Numbered from the stretch's first letter, positions 8,446-18,413 are shown. The stretch is DNA of 64,000 nt from Halonatronomonas sp051745085 (GCA_051745085.1 JBNJDR010000001.1:52178-116177); one strand, 5' to 3'. Numbers and translations: made by a program. Notes: a model not told the origin generated them from the letters alone.

Positions 8446-9606
8446 TCACTGAGAAGAAGATATCTCTAACTGATAAATTTTATCGTCTCCAGGAAGTGGA
8501 CTACCTCTCCCATCTCGATTACTTGTTAATAAATAGAGATTTTTATCAGGCCCTACAACCACATCTCTAAAGCGACCGTATTTTCCTGAAAAATTACCCT
8601 CGGCAAACCAGCGCTCGATAGAATCAACTTCGTAATTATAATTTTCTAGATGATTAACTGAAATATTGATTAAAGCTCTACTCCCTAAAGTAGCTACATA
8701 AAGCTCTTCCTGATAAAATACTGCCCCTGAGGGGGGAACAGAATTTTCAGGCCAAAGAACAAGAGGATCTCGATATTCTCCATCGCCAAAAGAACCAATC
8801 CTTATCGGCCAGCCATAGTTGCCGCCTGGTTGGATCACCTTTATCATATCTTTAGCCTGTAAGCCATCTTCTCCAGATGGCCCATGATCACTGATGAACA
8901 AATGTCCACGTTTGTTCCAGGCCAGCCCCTGTGGATTTCGATGACCATAACTATAAACCGGCGAACCTGAATAAGGATTATCCTCTGGAATTGTTCCATC
9001 TGAGTTTAGCCTTAAAATCTTGCCAGCAAGATTATCTAAATCTTGCGCTAGCTCTCGCTGGTATGTATCACCAGTAGTAGCATATAATTTAGCATCAGGT
9101 CCAAATTTTAAACGGCCGCCGTTATGATTTCTGCCTGCCGGGATCTGATCCAGAAGAACTTTTTCATCTCCTGCGGTATCTCCAAAGTCAGTTAAGCGGG
9201 AAATGCGATTATAATAAGTCCCTGTATCAGCCTGATAGGTATACATAATGTACAGATATGGCTCTGTTGGAAATTCTGGATGATGTGTCAGTCCCATCAG
9301 ACCGCCTTCTCCTCTATGGGCCACATCAATATCAGCATAAGGTTTCTCACGCAAAACCCCATCATTTATCAATCTTATCCTACCAGGACGTTCGGTGACC
9401 AGAGCACGATCGGATTCAGGTAGAAAAACTAACTGCCATGGTATTTGTAACTCCTCTACCCATGCCTCCACCCTCACATTATCAGGTTCAAAGATGAATT
9501 CATCTTCAACATCTTGAGGAACAGCGCCCACTTCAATGGTCTCTCCTCCTACCCCATAGCCAAATACAAACAGAAGTATAACAGCTGCAGCTATTAATTT
9601 TTTCAT
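8446..9606 (-). CDS. Exported soluble PQQ-type sugar (aldose) dehydrogenase
   Basis: A 386-residue protein with an N-terminal signal peptide (about 1-22). The rest is a six-bladed glucose/sorbosone dehydrogenase beta-propeller of the YliI/Asd type, which oxidises aldoses in the periplasm using PQQ. Landmarks are WQLVFLPESDRALVTERPG, GEGGLMGLTHHPEF, the catalytic-type His in AGRNHNGGRLKFGPD, and SYGHRNPQGLAW. It follows the HD-GYP gene by 39 bp and has a strong GGGGGAGGAAT site. I see no PQQ biosynthesis genes here, so cofactor source is open, and some relatives have other functions. Confidence 0.85.
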   Translation of the reverse strand: MKKLIAAAVILLFVFGYGVGGETIEVGAVPQDVEDEFIFEPDNVRVEAWVEELQIPWQLVFLPESDRALVTERPGRIRLINDGVLREKPYADIDVAHRGEGGLMGLTHHPEFPTEPYLYIMYTYQADTGTYYNRISRLTDFGDTAGDEKVLLDQIPAGRNHNGGRLKFGPDAKLYATTGDTYQRELAQDLDNLAGKILRLNSDGTIPEDNPYSGSPVYSYGHRNPQGLAWNKRGHLFISDHGPSGEDGLQAKDMIKVIQPGGNYGWPIRIGSFGDGEYRDPLVLWPENSVPPSGAVFYQEELYVATLGSRALINISVNHLENYNYEVDSIERWFAEGNFSGKYGRFRDVVVGPDKNLYLLTSNRDGRGSPLPGDDKIYQLEISSSQ

Positions 9607-9645
9607 TTATTCCTCCCCCTATGAAAAAATAAGAGTATATTAAAC

Positions 9646-10710
9646 CTAAACCAATTTTATAACACTTAAATCTTCATTATTATATAAGTCTATAAAGTTA
9701 TCATCCACTTTGATTATAGGACGATCCGGTTGGTTTGGATTAATAAATACTACAACGGCCTCTCTTCCATCAGACAATACCACTTTCTCATTAATAAAAT
9801 AGAAAGGTATTTTTTCTAAAAATGTTGTCAAAAGATTAAAGTCATAGCAGCCAAATCTATCTTCTCTAAAAATTTTAATAGCTTGAAAAGGCGAAACTCT
9901 GGTGCGATTATTGTAACCTGTAATCAAATTATCAAAATCATTAACTATGGCCAGAACTCTGCCAAATAAAGGAATAGATTCTCCCTTAGTTCCTAACGGA
10001 AAACCTGAACCATCATACTTTTCGTGATGGGTTAAAATACCTCGGGCAGTTTCTTTAGTCAATCCTTCAATCTTTTCTGCAATCTTAAATCCATATATTG
10101 GATGATCATTAAGGATATCGCTTTCTTCAGCAGTTAATTTTTCTTCTTTAGTCAATATTTCTTCTGATATTTGTGTTTTGCCGATATCATGCAGTAAACC
10201 TGCCTGAATTAAATTTGCTGACCTTTCTTCACTCAAGCCGATCCAATCTGAAAATAAACTGGATAATATACCAACATTAATCAAGTGAGTATAAATTTCT
10301 TCATCCATATCCTTAACCCGGGTTAAAATCTCCATCATTTCATTGTCATCACCCAGGGTTGAAACTTCAAATGTCAATTCTTTAATCTCTTCATATTCAA
10401 TTTCCTGGTTATCTCTAAACCTCTTAAATAACCTGCCAACTTTTCCTAAACTTTTCTGATAATTCTCTATCGGATTACTAATTCTTTCGTAATTAGATTC
10501 GATTAATTCCTGGTCTTCATCAAAAATATAAACATAGCGGGTTCCCAACTTTTTCAACTTATCAATCTTACGCTTATCTAAAATAGTACCTGCAGGAATT
10601 AATATGCCGCCAAAGTCAAACTCGATATCTCCAGCTACCTTCATGCCAGGCTCAAGATCATCAACTTTAATGTTCTTTTTATTTGTGAAATTAGTCTTAT
10701 CCTCTGCCAT
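9646..10710 (-). CDS. HD-GYP domain protein, probable cyclic-di-GMP phosphodiesterase
   Basis: HD-GYP proteins hydrolyse cyclic di-GMP. This 354-residue cytoplasmic protein has an N-terminal region (about 15-75, beginning VDDLEPGMKVAGDI) of the type often found before HD-GYP domains. The HD-GYP core (about 135-290) contains LLHDIGKTQ (metal-binding HD), DHPIYGFKIAEKI and THHEKYDGSGFP. The motif is HHE with GSGFP, and the strict GYP triplet is not evident, so catalytic activity is likely but not certain. It sits between korB and the sugar dehydrogenase on the same strand with gaps under 40 bp. Confidence 0.85.
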   Translation of the reverse strand: MAEDKTNFTNKKNIKVDDLEPGMKVAGDIEFDFGGILIPAGTILDKRKIDKLKKLGTRYVYIFDEDQELIESNYERISNPIENYQKSLGKVGRLFKRFRDNQEIEYEEIKELTFEVSTLGDDNEMMEILTRVKDMDEEIYTHLINVGILSSLFSDWIGLSEERSANLIQAGLLHDIGKTQISEEILTKEEKLTAEESDILNDHPIYGFKIAEKIEGLTKETARGILTHHEKYDGSGFPLGTKGESIPLFGRVLAIVNDFDNLITGYNNRTRVSPFQAIKIFREDRFGCYDFNLLTTFLEKIPFYFINEKVVLSDGREAVVVFINPNQPDRPIIKVDDNFIDLYNNEDLSVIKLV

Positions 10711-10731
10711 GTTTTCTCCCCCTTAAATTTA

Positions 10732-11583
10732 TTATGCAAAATAATCTATAATCTCCTCTATTGTATCTGACTCTGGATGTTCCAAAGGCAGGTGATCAGG
10801 AAGGTGGGAGAAATTATCTCTGAAGGTAGGTTTCTCTTCTTGATAGATAATTCCTATCGGAATCTCTTCGCCCCATTCCTGGGCCTTTTTAAAAGCTTCA
10901 TACTTATCAGCTGCGTTATAATCTTCAGTAAGTTCATATACCCGTTGGCTGTACCATTGATACGTATTTACTTTATTAAATGTAACGCATGGTTGAAGAA
11001 TATCTAATAAAGCATAACCCCTATGCTTAATAGCTGCTTTCATCATTTTTACCAGATGATCTTTTTTACCAACAAAGCTGCGAGCGATAAAACTAGCTCC
11101 CATACCTACAGCAAAACTAAGAGGGTTAAAGGGCGCTGAAGTAACTCCATCCGGTTGAACCTCAGTTTTTAACCCGGAATGGGTGGTAGGAGATGCCTGG
11201 CCTTTAGTTAAACCATATATCTGATTATTATGCACAAAATGTGCCAGATTAGGGTTACGGCGAATCGTATGCAGAAGATGATTTCCTCCTTCCCCATATC
11301 CATCCCCATCTCCGGTAGCTGCAACCACAGTCAAAGTAGGGTTCAGCAAACTAACAGCCACAGCTGGAGGTAAGGCCCGACCATGAAGACCATTAAATCC
11401 ATTAGTTCTGAAATAATGAGGCATCTTAGCAGCCTGACCTATTCCCGTCATTACCGCTACTTTTTCAGGCTTCAAATCCAATTCAGTCAAAGCTTTAGCT
11501 AAAGCTTTCCTAAGGGGAAAGTTTCCGCAACCTGGACACCACGTTGTAGTTCTGTCTGCTTCAAATTCGTTGATATCAACCAT
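10732..11583 (-). CDS. korB: 2-oxoacid:ferredoxin oxidoreductase, beta (TPP-binding) subunit
   Basis: A 283-residue subunit that binds thiamine diphosphate. CPGCGNFPLRKAL lies at the N-terminus, and the TPP/Mg motif is GDGDGYGEGGNHLLHTIRRN. It pairs with the alpha/gamma fusion immediately upstream (8-bp overlap). Together they oxidatively decarboxylate a 2-oxoacid (pyruvate, 2-oxoglutarate or a branched-chain oxoacid) and reduce ferredoxin. The two-gene architecture matches 2-oxoglutarate/2-oxoacid types, but substrate cannot be fixed from sequence. No delta ferredoxin subunit is encoded next to it. Confidence 0.9.
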   Translation of the reverse strand: MVDINEFEADRTTTWCPGCGNFPLRKALAKALTELDLKPEKVAVMTGIGQAAKMPHYFRTNGFNGLHGRALPPAVAVSLLNPTLTVVAATGDGDGYGEGGNHLLHTIRRNPNLAHFVHNNQIYGLTKGQASPTTHSGLKTEVQPDGVTSAPFNPLSFAVGMGASFIARSFVGKKDHLVKMMKAAIKHRGYALLDILQPCVTFNKVNTYQWYSQRVYELTEDYNAADKYEAFKKAQEWGEEIPIGIIYQEEKPTFRDNFSHLPDHLPLEHPESDTIEEIIDYFA

Positions 11584-13261
11584 GAGTAATCACCTCTTCT
11601 TTTAACCTAGTAACTATTGTCTCAGCAAAAAAGGGTCGTCCGTCATTTTTTAAAATTCGATTTGTGATGTATCTACCCGTTTCTGCAGCCAGCAAGCTAG
11701 CTAATTGACCGCTGGAATTGGCTTCTATGATAACGGTATTTTTAGCTTTGTCATAAAGTTTTTTATATTTTTCTACTGGTATAGGCCAGATATCTCGAAA
11801 GATCAAAACACCTAACTGCACTTCTTCTTTTAATTCATTGTAAGCCTCCAGAAGAGGGCCAGAAGATGAACCCCAACTTACCAGAAGATAATCCGGGTTT
11901 TCTGAGCCGATGTATTCAGGTTCCTCTAAATCTTCTTCTTTAAATTTTTCTAGTTTAGCTGATCTTTTCCTTACCATCCTATTCCTCATCTCAATATCTT
12001 CAGTTACAAAACCAAATTCATTATGTTCGTGACTATCAACCAGAACTACTTCACCTTCAAGTTGCCCTGGATAGGCTCGGGGAGAAATTCCATCTTCATT
12101 TAGTTGATAGCGCTGATAATCTTTTTCATCCTGAAACTCAGAAGGATCGATGAAATGACGATCATATTCCAGCTTGTCCAGATCATATCTAGGGACATTT
12201 TTAGAGGAGTCCGCTAAAAATTGATCACTCAATATTATTACAGGAAGCTGATACTTATCTGCTAATTCAAAAGCTCGATAGGTCTGATAAAATGCTTCAG
12301 TCTGATTCCCTGGAGCCAAAACTATCAAAGGGAATTCATCCTGAGAGGCATTAACAGCAAAGAGTAGGTCTGCCTGACCAGTCCGGGTAGGCATGCCGGT
12401 AGCAGGGCCAGGACGCTGGACCTCAGCTATAACCAGAGGCTGTTCTGCAACGCCGGCAAATCCCAGCGCTTCAACCATAAGAGAAAAACCTCCTCCTGAA
12501 GTACCGGTCATAGCTCTTGTTCCAGCATATGAAGCACCAATAGCCATATTGATAGCTCCAATTTCATCTTCAGCCTGCTCTACCGCTATTCCCAATTTTT
12601 TCTGATGGGTTGCTAAAAAATTCAATATACCAGTAGCTGGAGTCATCGGATAAGCAGAATAAAATTTAACTCCAGCCGCAGCTGCCCCCATTCCTACCGC
12701 TTCATTCCCACTAAGATAAATCTGCCCTGAATTTTCTTCTGGAAGCTCGAACTCAAATTTACATGAAGTTGTATTTCGGCCCGCTTCTAGCAGTTTATTA
12801 TTGTCTTCAATTACTTTTTCATTTTTAAAGACCGTAACAATAACTTCTTTTAGTTCAGAAAAAGGAAGATCTAATAACTGCCATAAAGCTCCAGCATAAA
12901 CAGAATTAGCAGCTTTAGGATTAACTTCTTTGCATATCTCTTTAGCTTTAATTTCTAAAGCCCTGGTATCATCTAACTCACCATCGAAAAGAATAAATCC
13001 GTTATCATTTACTTCCTGCTTATGTTTATCAACACTTTCCTGGTTAAATGCTATTAATATATCAATATCTTCTCGAGGAGCAGAAAATTCCTGGTCACCA
13101 AAACGAATCGACATAAAGTTATGTCCTCCTCTTACTCTGGACATATAATCTTTACTGCTAAACACATTAAACCCTATTTTGAATAAAGCCTTACCGATTA
13201 ATTTCTCAAATGTTTTTAAACCCTGGCCGGCTTCACCAGCTAAAACAAGATTCAAATCCAA
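11576..13261 (-). CDS. korA: 2-oxoacid:ferredoxin oxidoreductase, fused gamma-alpha subunit
   Basis: A gamma domain (about 1-170: GEAGQGLKTFEKLIGKAL, SRVRGGHNF) is fused to an alpha domain (about 180-561: FYSAYPMTPATGILNFL, VEQAEDEIGAINMAIGAS, TGTSGGGFSLM, EVQRPGPATGMPTRTGQ). A frame is open up to a GTG at 13270, but GGAG lies directly against it. TTG at 13261, eight bases from GGAG, is the better start and gives M-D-L-N-L-V-L-A-G. Its stop overlaps korB by 8 bp. The complex feeds reduced ferredoxin to fermentation or hydrogen production. Confidence 0.9.
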   Translation of the reverse strand: MDLNLVLAGEAGQGLKTFEKLIGKALFKIGFNVFSSKDYMSRVRGGHNFMSIRFGDQEFSAPREDIDILIAFNQESVDKHKQEVNDNGFILFDGELDDTRALEIKAKEICKEVNPKAANSVYAGALWQLLDLPFSELKEVIVTVFKNEKVIEDNNKLLEAGRNTTSCKFEFELPEENSGQIYLSGNEAVGMGAAAAGVKFYSAYPMTPATGILNFLATHQKKLGIAVEQAEDEIGAINMAIGASYAGTRAMTGTSGGGFSLMVEALGFAGVAEQPLVIAEVQRPGPATGMPTRTGQADLLFAVNASQDEFPLIVLAPGNQTEAFYQTYRAFELADKYQLPVIILSDQFLADSSKNVPRYDLDKLEYDRHFIDPSEFQDEKDYQRYQLNEDGISPRAYPGQLEGEVVLVDSHEHNEFGFVTEDIEMRNRMVRKRSAKLEKFKEEDLEEPEYIGSENPDYLLVSWGSSSGPLLEAYNELKEEVQLGVLIFRDIWPIPVEKYKKLYDKAKNTVIIEANSSGQLASLLAAETGRYITNRILKNDGRPFFAETIVTRLKEEVITHG

Positions 13262-13378
13262 AATAATCACTCCAATTATAAAATTTTCTAAATATGCATA
13301 TTTAAATAATTCTCGATTTATCTGATTTTACCTGTTTTTAGTTTTTTTATTAAGAAATCTTTTTAAGTGCTTCCTGGA

Positions 13379-13407
13379 TTGATAATATTTACATTTATTT
13401 GTATAAT
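13379..13407 (+). promoter_or_regulatory. Sigma-A-type promoter of the alpha/beta hydrolase gene
   Basis: TTGATA and TATAAT are separated by 17 bp, about 27 bp before the ATG at 13434. An AGGAAG site lies between. Confidence 0.7.
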
Positions 13408-13433
13408 TAAAACAAAAGGAAGTTTAAACTATC

Positions 13434-14387
13434 ATGAATAATTTAATCGGATTAACACTGATAATCTTATTTTCTTTTATCTTAAACGAACATTTCTCAA
13501 TAACCATCCATGCTAAAGAAAATTTGCCATTTTCCGAAAGCAGGTTTGAGAAAATAGATGGCGTAAAACTGCATCATAGAATCTGGCAGCCTAAAAGAGA
13601 AAATCAGGGCAAAGTAATTTTGCTTCATGGTTTTGCCAGCCACACTTTTGCCTGGCGCAATAATGTAGAACCTCTAACTTCTGCTGGGTATCAGATCCTG
13701 GCTGTTGATTTGCCTGGATTTGGTTACAGCAGTAGAATGAAAGGCCTCAATCATTCTCAATTAAATCAAGCTAAAAGATTATGGAAACTAATTGATCATA
13801 TTCAGCAAAAAGATATCATGATGAAAAACAAAGGCTGGAATCTTATAGGTCATTCTATGGGAGGGGGCACCGCTGCTGCTATGGCCAGTATGTATCCATC
13901 TAGAACAGAATCTCTAATTATGGTAGCCGGCGCCTTGAAAATGGAAGAGCGTTTGCAGCGAGAAATATTTAACTACAGAATTTTAGAAAAATTAATCAGT
14001 CCAACTGTTCAAAATATAGTATCCAATGAAATTATTATGAAGCAAATTTTAAAACGAGCCTATGGTAGAAATCCGAGCAAAAATGAACTTAAAAAAATAC
14101 TTGAACCTTTATATTTAGAAGGGACATCAGAGGTTTTAATAGATATAGCAAAAACTATGAAAGATCTTCCCCAGGAAGAATTTACTGATTTAGATATTCC
14201 TATTCTCTTAATCTGGGGCGAGAATGATAATAGCTGGACAACCCCGGTCAAAGAAGCTAAAAGAATAAAAGAAGTAAAACCAGAGGCTAAACTGAAATAT
14301 ATAACCGGCGCCGTTCACTGTCCTATGGAAACTCACCCCGATAAGGTGAATTCGGTCTTAATTAAATGGTTAGCTCAAAATAATTAA
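13434..14387 (+). CDS. Exported or membrane-anchored alpha/beta hydrolase
   Basis: A 317-residue protein with an N-terminal hydrophobic segment (about 4-27) that is either a signal peptide or an anchor. The alpha/beta-hydrolase fold follows: oxyanion-hole region ILLHGFASHTFAW, nucleophile elbow GHSMGGG (Ser about 143), Asp in LIWGENDNSW and His in GAVHCPMETHPD. It is an esterase- or lipase-like enzyme of unknown substrate. It is transcribed alone from its own promoter and converges with the patatin gene, leaving one base between the two stops. Confidence 0.85.
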   Translation: MNNLIGLTLIILFSFILNEHFSITIHAKENLPFSESRFEKIDGVKLHHRIWQPKRENQGKVILLHGFASHTFAWRNNVEPLTSAGYQILAVDLPGFGYSSRMKGLNHSQLNQAKRLWKLIDHIQQKDIMMKNKGWNLIGHSMGGGTAAAMASMYPSRTESLIMVAGALKMEERLQREIFNYRILEKLISPTVQNIVSNEIIMKQILKRAYGRNPSKNELKKILEPLYLEGTSEVLIDIAKTMKDLPQEEFTDLDIPILLIWGENDNSWTTPVKEAKRIKEVKPEAKLKYITGAVHCPMETHPDKVNSVLIKWLAQNN

Positions 14388-14388
14388 C

Positions 14389-15249
14389 CTATTTTAATCC
14401 TAACAGGTCTTTTATCTCAGGCATTGCTTGCTCAGCTGCTTCCCGACCCAGTTCTATAAATTCAGAATAAAGCTCAAAGTCTGTTCCGCTATAACCATCT
14501 AATTTAGGAGCAATATATATATCTACCCCTTCTGGGGAATAACTGGCCATACGCATTATATTAAAAATACGATTCCCATATTCCGTTTTACTTTCTGGTC
14601 TATCTGTAAAACTAAAATTACCTCCTACATCAACGGCTATAACTATATCTGCTCCCAGCTCATGAGCTGCCTGAACTGGTAAGTTATCCACTAAACCCCC
14701 ATCAGCCAACAAATAATCTTCATACTCTACTGGGGCAAACATTATCGGGACCGAAGTACTTGCGGCTAATAATTTATCCAAAGGACCTTTAGTAAATTTT
14801 TCAACCTGACCTGTATCGATATTAGTAGTAGAAATGCACATTGTAATTGGTAAATCCTCTATATTTTCCTGAGATATTTTTTCATCAAAATATTCTTCCA
14901 ATCGAGTAATGCTAAAAAATCCTAATTCATCAAAAACCGGGAAAAGAAAATCTCTAAACTTTAGGTCTTCTACTTCAGTGATCATTTCCTCAATGCTATA
15001 GCCATCAGCATAAAAAGCACCAACTATGGCTCCAGCGCTGGTACCGGTAATAATATCAAATTCAATATTTTCTTCAAGGAGTTTTTCTAAAACCCCAATA
15101 TGAGCAATACCCCAGGCAGCTCCACCTCCTAGGACCAGAGCTATCACCGGCTTTTCCTGCTCTGCCCTAACACCGACCCCATAAATCAAAATGAAAGCTA
15201 TTAAAACTATAATTATCTGCATTAAAAATTGCTTATTTCTCCACCTCAT
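14389..15249 (-). CDS. Patatin-like phospholipase (RssA/YchK type), exported
   Basis: A 286-residue protein with an N-terminal hydrophobic signal (about 8-28). The patatin core has the oxyanion motif LVLGGGAAWGIAHIGVLEKL, the nucleophile GTSAGAIVGAFYADG (Ser in GxSxG) and the catalytic Asp in DGGLVDNLPV. It is predicted to cleave acyl esters of phospholipids at the envelope. The gene overlaps the end of the PAS-GGDEF gene by 17 bp and has a GGGGGA site six bases before the ATG. Confidence 0.88.
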   Translation of the reverse strand: MRWRNKQFLMQIIIVLIAFILIYGVGVRAEQEKPVIALVLGGGAAWGIAHIGVLEKLLEENIEFDIITGTSAGAIVGAFYADGYSIEEMITEVEDLKFRDFLFPVFDELGFFSITRLEEYFDEKISQENIEDLPITMCISTTNIDTGQVEKFTKGPLDKLLAASTSVPIMFAPVEYEDYLLADGGLVDNLPVQAAHELGADIVIAVDVGGNFSFTDRPESKTEYGNRIFNIMRMASYSPEGVDIYIAPKLDGYSGTDFELYSEFIELGREAAEQAMPEIKDLLGLK

Positions 15250-16495
15250 AATTTATCCCCCGGTAAAAAACATTATTCTTAACATAGTTTTTATTCTTAT
15301 ACATATTCGAATCAGCTTCTTTATAAACATCATATAAACTCATTGCTTTTGTTTCCTTACTTGCCCAACCTATCGACATACTTACTGGAAAATCATTGTT
15401 CTCATTAAATTTCTGACAACAGAGATTAAATCTATCCTTAAATTTTGCCGCCTGTTTATTACTGGTGTTAATTAAAATAACTGCAAATTCATCCCCACCA
15501 ATTCGGGCTACTACATCTTCTTCCCTGGTAACTTTACCGATTAAATCAGCAGCGTTTTTAATGTAGCGATCTCCTTCAGGATGACCGAAGTTATCATTAA
15601 TTGATTTTAAATCATCTAGATCTGCTACAATTATACTGATAGGAAGTTTTCTCGAGTTGTCTAGTCTTTCTAGTTCATTCTCAAAATAACGACGATTGTA
15701 TAGACCGGTCATCTCATCGTGAAAAGAAAGATATTTAATTTTTTCCTGTTCCTGTTTTTGATCTGTTATATCCTGATAAATAGCATAAGCTCCGATAACT
15801 TCATCATCCTGAATAATGGGTATAGCTTTAATAGCAACCTCAATTATCTTACCTGAAGCAGTTTGTCTTTGAGACTCGCCTTGAAAACTCGCTCCTTGAG
15901 TTACGGAACTCGTTAAAGACTTCGCCTTCTGCTTTAACCTTCGAGGAACAATAATATCATCCAGATATCTTCCCTCAATTTCAGCATCTTCATAACCAAA
16001 CAGAGTTTTAAAGCTGGTATTGATCAAAATTATTCTGCCCTCTTTATCCAGTAAAGTTATGGCTTCTGGAGAACCATCAAATAGTTGTTGAAAGTATGCC
16101 CATTGTTTTTGCACAGCGCTTAATATCTGCTTATCACTAGTAATATTACGAGCATAAATTAAAATAGTATCCTCATCAAGATATTTTGTATTAACTCTTA
16201 AATCAATAACTTTATTGGTTTTAGTAGTGATTTTATAATCACTTTTAACACCGCCGTTTAATATAGTTTTCTCTAAATCTATTTCTAATTTTTTTAAATC
16301 AGTTTCATACAAAATTTCTTTGATACTCATACTACTTAGTTCACCAGCATTATATCCCGTAGCGGTAATAATTTTATAATTAAAATCCAAAATATTACCC
16401 CTGCCATCTATTACTAAAATTCCATCAGGAGCGTGATTAAAGTATTCTTCATATTTATTTTTTGCTGTATGCCCTTCGGTTGATTTATCTTTCAA
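15233..16495 (-). CDS. PAS-PAS-GGDEF diguanylate cyclase
   Basis: A 420-residue soluble protein. PAS domain 1 spans about 13-120 (NHAPDGILVIDGRGNILDFN) and PAS domain 2 about 130-250 (LFDGSPEAITLLDKEGRI, with the PAC sequence AYAIYQDITDQKQEQEK). The GGDEF domain spans about 255-415 with an intact RIGGDEFAVIL active site and the usual YNRRYFENEL start. It is predicted to make cyclic di-GMP in response to a small-molecule or redox cue bound by the PAS domains. There is no membrane segment. An allosteric RxxD inhibition site was not verified. Confidence 0.92.
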   Translation of the reverse strand: MKDKSTEGHTAKNKYEEYFNHAPDGILVIDGRGNILDFNYKIITATGYNAGELSSMSIKEILYETDLKKLEIDLEKTILNGGVKSDYKITTKTNKVIDLRVNTKYLDEDTILIYARNITSDKQILSAVQKQWAYFQQLFDGSPEAITLLDKEGRIILINTSFKTLFGYEDAEIEGRYLDDIIVPRRLKQKAKSLTSSVTQGASFQGESQRQTASGKIIEVAIKAIPIIQDDEVIGAYAIYQDITDQKQEQEKIKYLSFHDEMTGLYNRRYFENELERLDNSRKLPISIIVADLDDLKSINDNFGHPEGDRYIKNAADLIGKVTREEDVVARIGGDEFAVILINTSNKQAAKFKDRFNLCCQKFNENNDFPVSMSIGWASKETKAMSLYDVYKEADSNMYKNKNYVKNNVFYRGINYEVEK

Positions 16496-16522
16496 AACCT
16501 TAATCCTCCATTCTTAATGAAA

Positions 16523-17140
16523 TTATCTTGCGGAGATATACTCACTAGATTCCAAATAAAACCTCCAGGGTTTTTTAATATATTCCTCAGCATAATTAAT
16601 ATTAATCCGAAGAGCAGATTTGATTTTATGTTTATTTAGTGTTTTTAAACTATCAATTAAAAATAGTTTTCCGTTTGTTACCAATGAAATTCCATTAAGG
16701 TCTTTAGTAATACTTAATGCCTGAGTTAATTTACCAGGTCCATTGGTCAGTTCAGTTCTGGATCTATTTCCAATCTGCCGCTCTTCTTTGATGAAATCTA
16801 CACCTTTAACCGGTTCAACTGCTCTAATTAAAACCGCTTCAGGCTTATCTTGCTCAGCAGCAACAATGTTAAAGCAATGATGCATGCCATAAATCAAATA
16901 AATATACGCATGGCCTGGTGGCTTATACATAACTTCAGTCCTTGCTGTCCTTCTATTATTATAAGCATGACATGCCTTATCTTCCGGGCCTACATAAGCC
17001 TCTGTCTCAACAATTTTAGCCTGAATTTCTATCTGATTTATAATGCGCACAACTATTTTACCGATCAAATCTTGAGCCAAAGTTACTGCATCTTTTGCAT
17101 AAAAATCTTTTCTTAATCTATTCTTTTTAATTTTATTCAT
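16523..17140 (-). CDS. DNA-3-methyladenine glycosylase (AAG/MPG family)
   Basis: This enzyme removes alkylated purines in base-excision repair. The 205-residue length is normal for the MPG/AAG fold. The visible motifs are RRTARTEVMYKPPGHAYIYL (with the family's catalytic Glu) and YGMHHCFNIVA, then AVLIRAVEPV and TNGPGKLTQAL. The start codon overlaps the stop of the upstream exported-protein gene as ATGA, so the two are translationally coupled. Confidence 0.93.
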   Translation of the reverse strand: MNKIKKNRLRKDFYAKDAVTLAQDLIGKIVVRIINQIEIQAKIVETEAYVGPEDKACHAYNNRRTARTEVMYKPPGHAYIYLIYGMHHCFNIVAAEQDKPEAVLIRAVEPVKGVDFIKEERQIGNRSRTELTNGPGKLTQALSITKDLNGISLVTNGKLFLIDSLKTLNKHKIKSALRININYAEEYIKKPWRFYLESSEYISAR

Positions 17141-17787
17141 TGATTATAGCCTCTCTGCTCAAGAGTAGCACGAATTGGAATATAAGAGTTACTTAAAATA
17201 GACCTAAACTCAACTGTGATAAACTGGCTTTCTATTCGAGGCAGAATATATCCAGCCAGAACAGAACCATTCGGTAAAACCCGAGCGTTGCTGTATTCAA
17301 TAAGTTGAGCGTTATCAATTAACATAGTATGGGAACGAGGCTCTGAAATAATATTACTGGCTTCAATATTAACTACCTCACTGAGTTCAAAAGTAACTTT
17401 TTCATGAGCTTTCTCTCTAGAAAACCCCCTTGAGGCAGTAAAACCGATTAAAGTGAATTCATTAGAAAGCTCCAATAATTCTTGATGCCCGATCGATTCT
17501 CCTCGATATTCATTCAAAATTTCTAATTCTTCTTGACTATATCGTTCCAGCATTACATCTTCGGTTAATCGAGAAGTCATGTATAAAGAAAAATTTGCTT
17601 TATCTTCTTCTGTTAATCTTTCTTCTAAATAAAATTTATCCATAATAAAAATTTCTCCAGATAAGTCTAAACGATGATCTTCCCAGGAAATGTAATGGTC
17701 CTCTTCAGTTTGTGCCTGTAAAAAAGACCCGGAAGAAAATAATATTACTATTAATATTGCAACTGTAATCACCTTAAGAAAATTCAT
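17137..17787 (-). CDS. Exported protein of unknown function
   Basis: A 216-residue protein with a clear signal peptide (about 1-25, cleavage likely after LQA in GSFLQAQTEEDHY). The mature part is acidic, mixed alpha/beta, with no cysteines or catalytic motif that I recognise. The C-terminal half (ARVLPNGSVLAGYILPRIES) is beta-rich. It is coupled to the glycosylase gene by a 4-bp overlap, but a repair role for an exported protein is unlikely. No family is assigned. Confidence 0.75.
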   Translation of the reverse strand: MNFLKVITVAILIVILFSSGSFLQAQTEEDHYISWEDHRLDLSGEIFIMDKFYLEERLTEEDKANFSLYMTSRLTEDVMLERYSQEELEILNEYRGESIGHQELLELSNEFTLIGFTASRGFSREKAHEKVTFELSEVVNIEASNIISEPRSHTMLIDNAQLIEYSNARVLPNGSVLAGYILPRIESQFITVEFRSILSNSYIPIRATLEQRGYNQ

Positions 17788-17864
17788 ATAAATCTATTCA
17801 CCTTCCTAATTAAAAATATTATTTCGCTTTAATCTATTATATAATAAAATCAGGGTAATTTCTA

Positions 17865-18413
17865 CTACCATTTATATTCTACAATCCTTGCACTTATATA
17901 ACCTAACCCTGCTCCTGCAACAATATCAGAAAACCAGTGCTTATCCTCATACAACCTGCTTATTCCTACCAAAGTCGCTAATGTATAAGCTAATTTATTG
18001 TATTCTGGATAGTGATAAGAGATCGAAGTAGCCAAAGCAAATGCCGTAGTAGTATGACCGGAAGGAAAGGCGTGATATCTACTGCTTAAAGTAAACGGTT
18101 GGTATTCGATAGGTCCAGGAGGGCGCTTTTTACCAATTATACTTTTTAGCATGAGAACCCCTACTCCAGACAACAAAATACTTCTATGAGCATCAAGTCT
18201 TGCCCCTTCATCGGGAATCATAGAAGCTAATATAAAATTAACTCTTCCATCACCTAGATAAGTTATGTAATGCATGGACTCGTCTAATAAACCTTCATCT
18301 GTTTCTCTAACGATATTTCTTATGCTTTCATCCACACCAGCTAAAGCAGGTGTAACTAAAACAAAATTCAACAAAATTAAGATAATAATTATACATATAA
18401 ATTTTTTATTCAT
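17865..18413 (-). CDS. PAP2-family phosphatase, membrane/periplasmic
   Basis: A 182-residue protein with an N-terminal hydrophobic export signal (about 4-25). The three phosphatase motifs are KKRPPGP (motif 1), PSGHTTTAFAL (motif 2) and SRLYEDKHWFSDIVAG (motif 3), all complete. Family members dephosphorylate lipid phosphates, including undecaprenyl pyrophosphate and phosphatidylglycerophosphate. Substrate is not determined. Confidence 0.88.
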   Translation of the reverse strand: MNKKFICIIIILILLNFVLVTPALAGVDESIRNIVRETDEGLLDESMHYITYLGDGRVNFILASMIPDEGARLDAHRSILLSGVGVLMLKSIIGKKRPPGPIEYQPFTLSSRYHAFPSGHTTTAFALATSISYHYPEYNKLAYTLATLVGISRLYEDKHWFSDIVAGAGLGYISARIVEYKW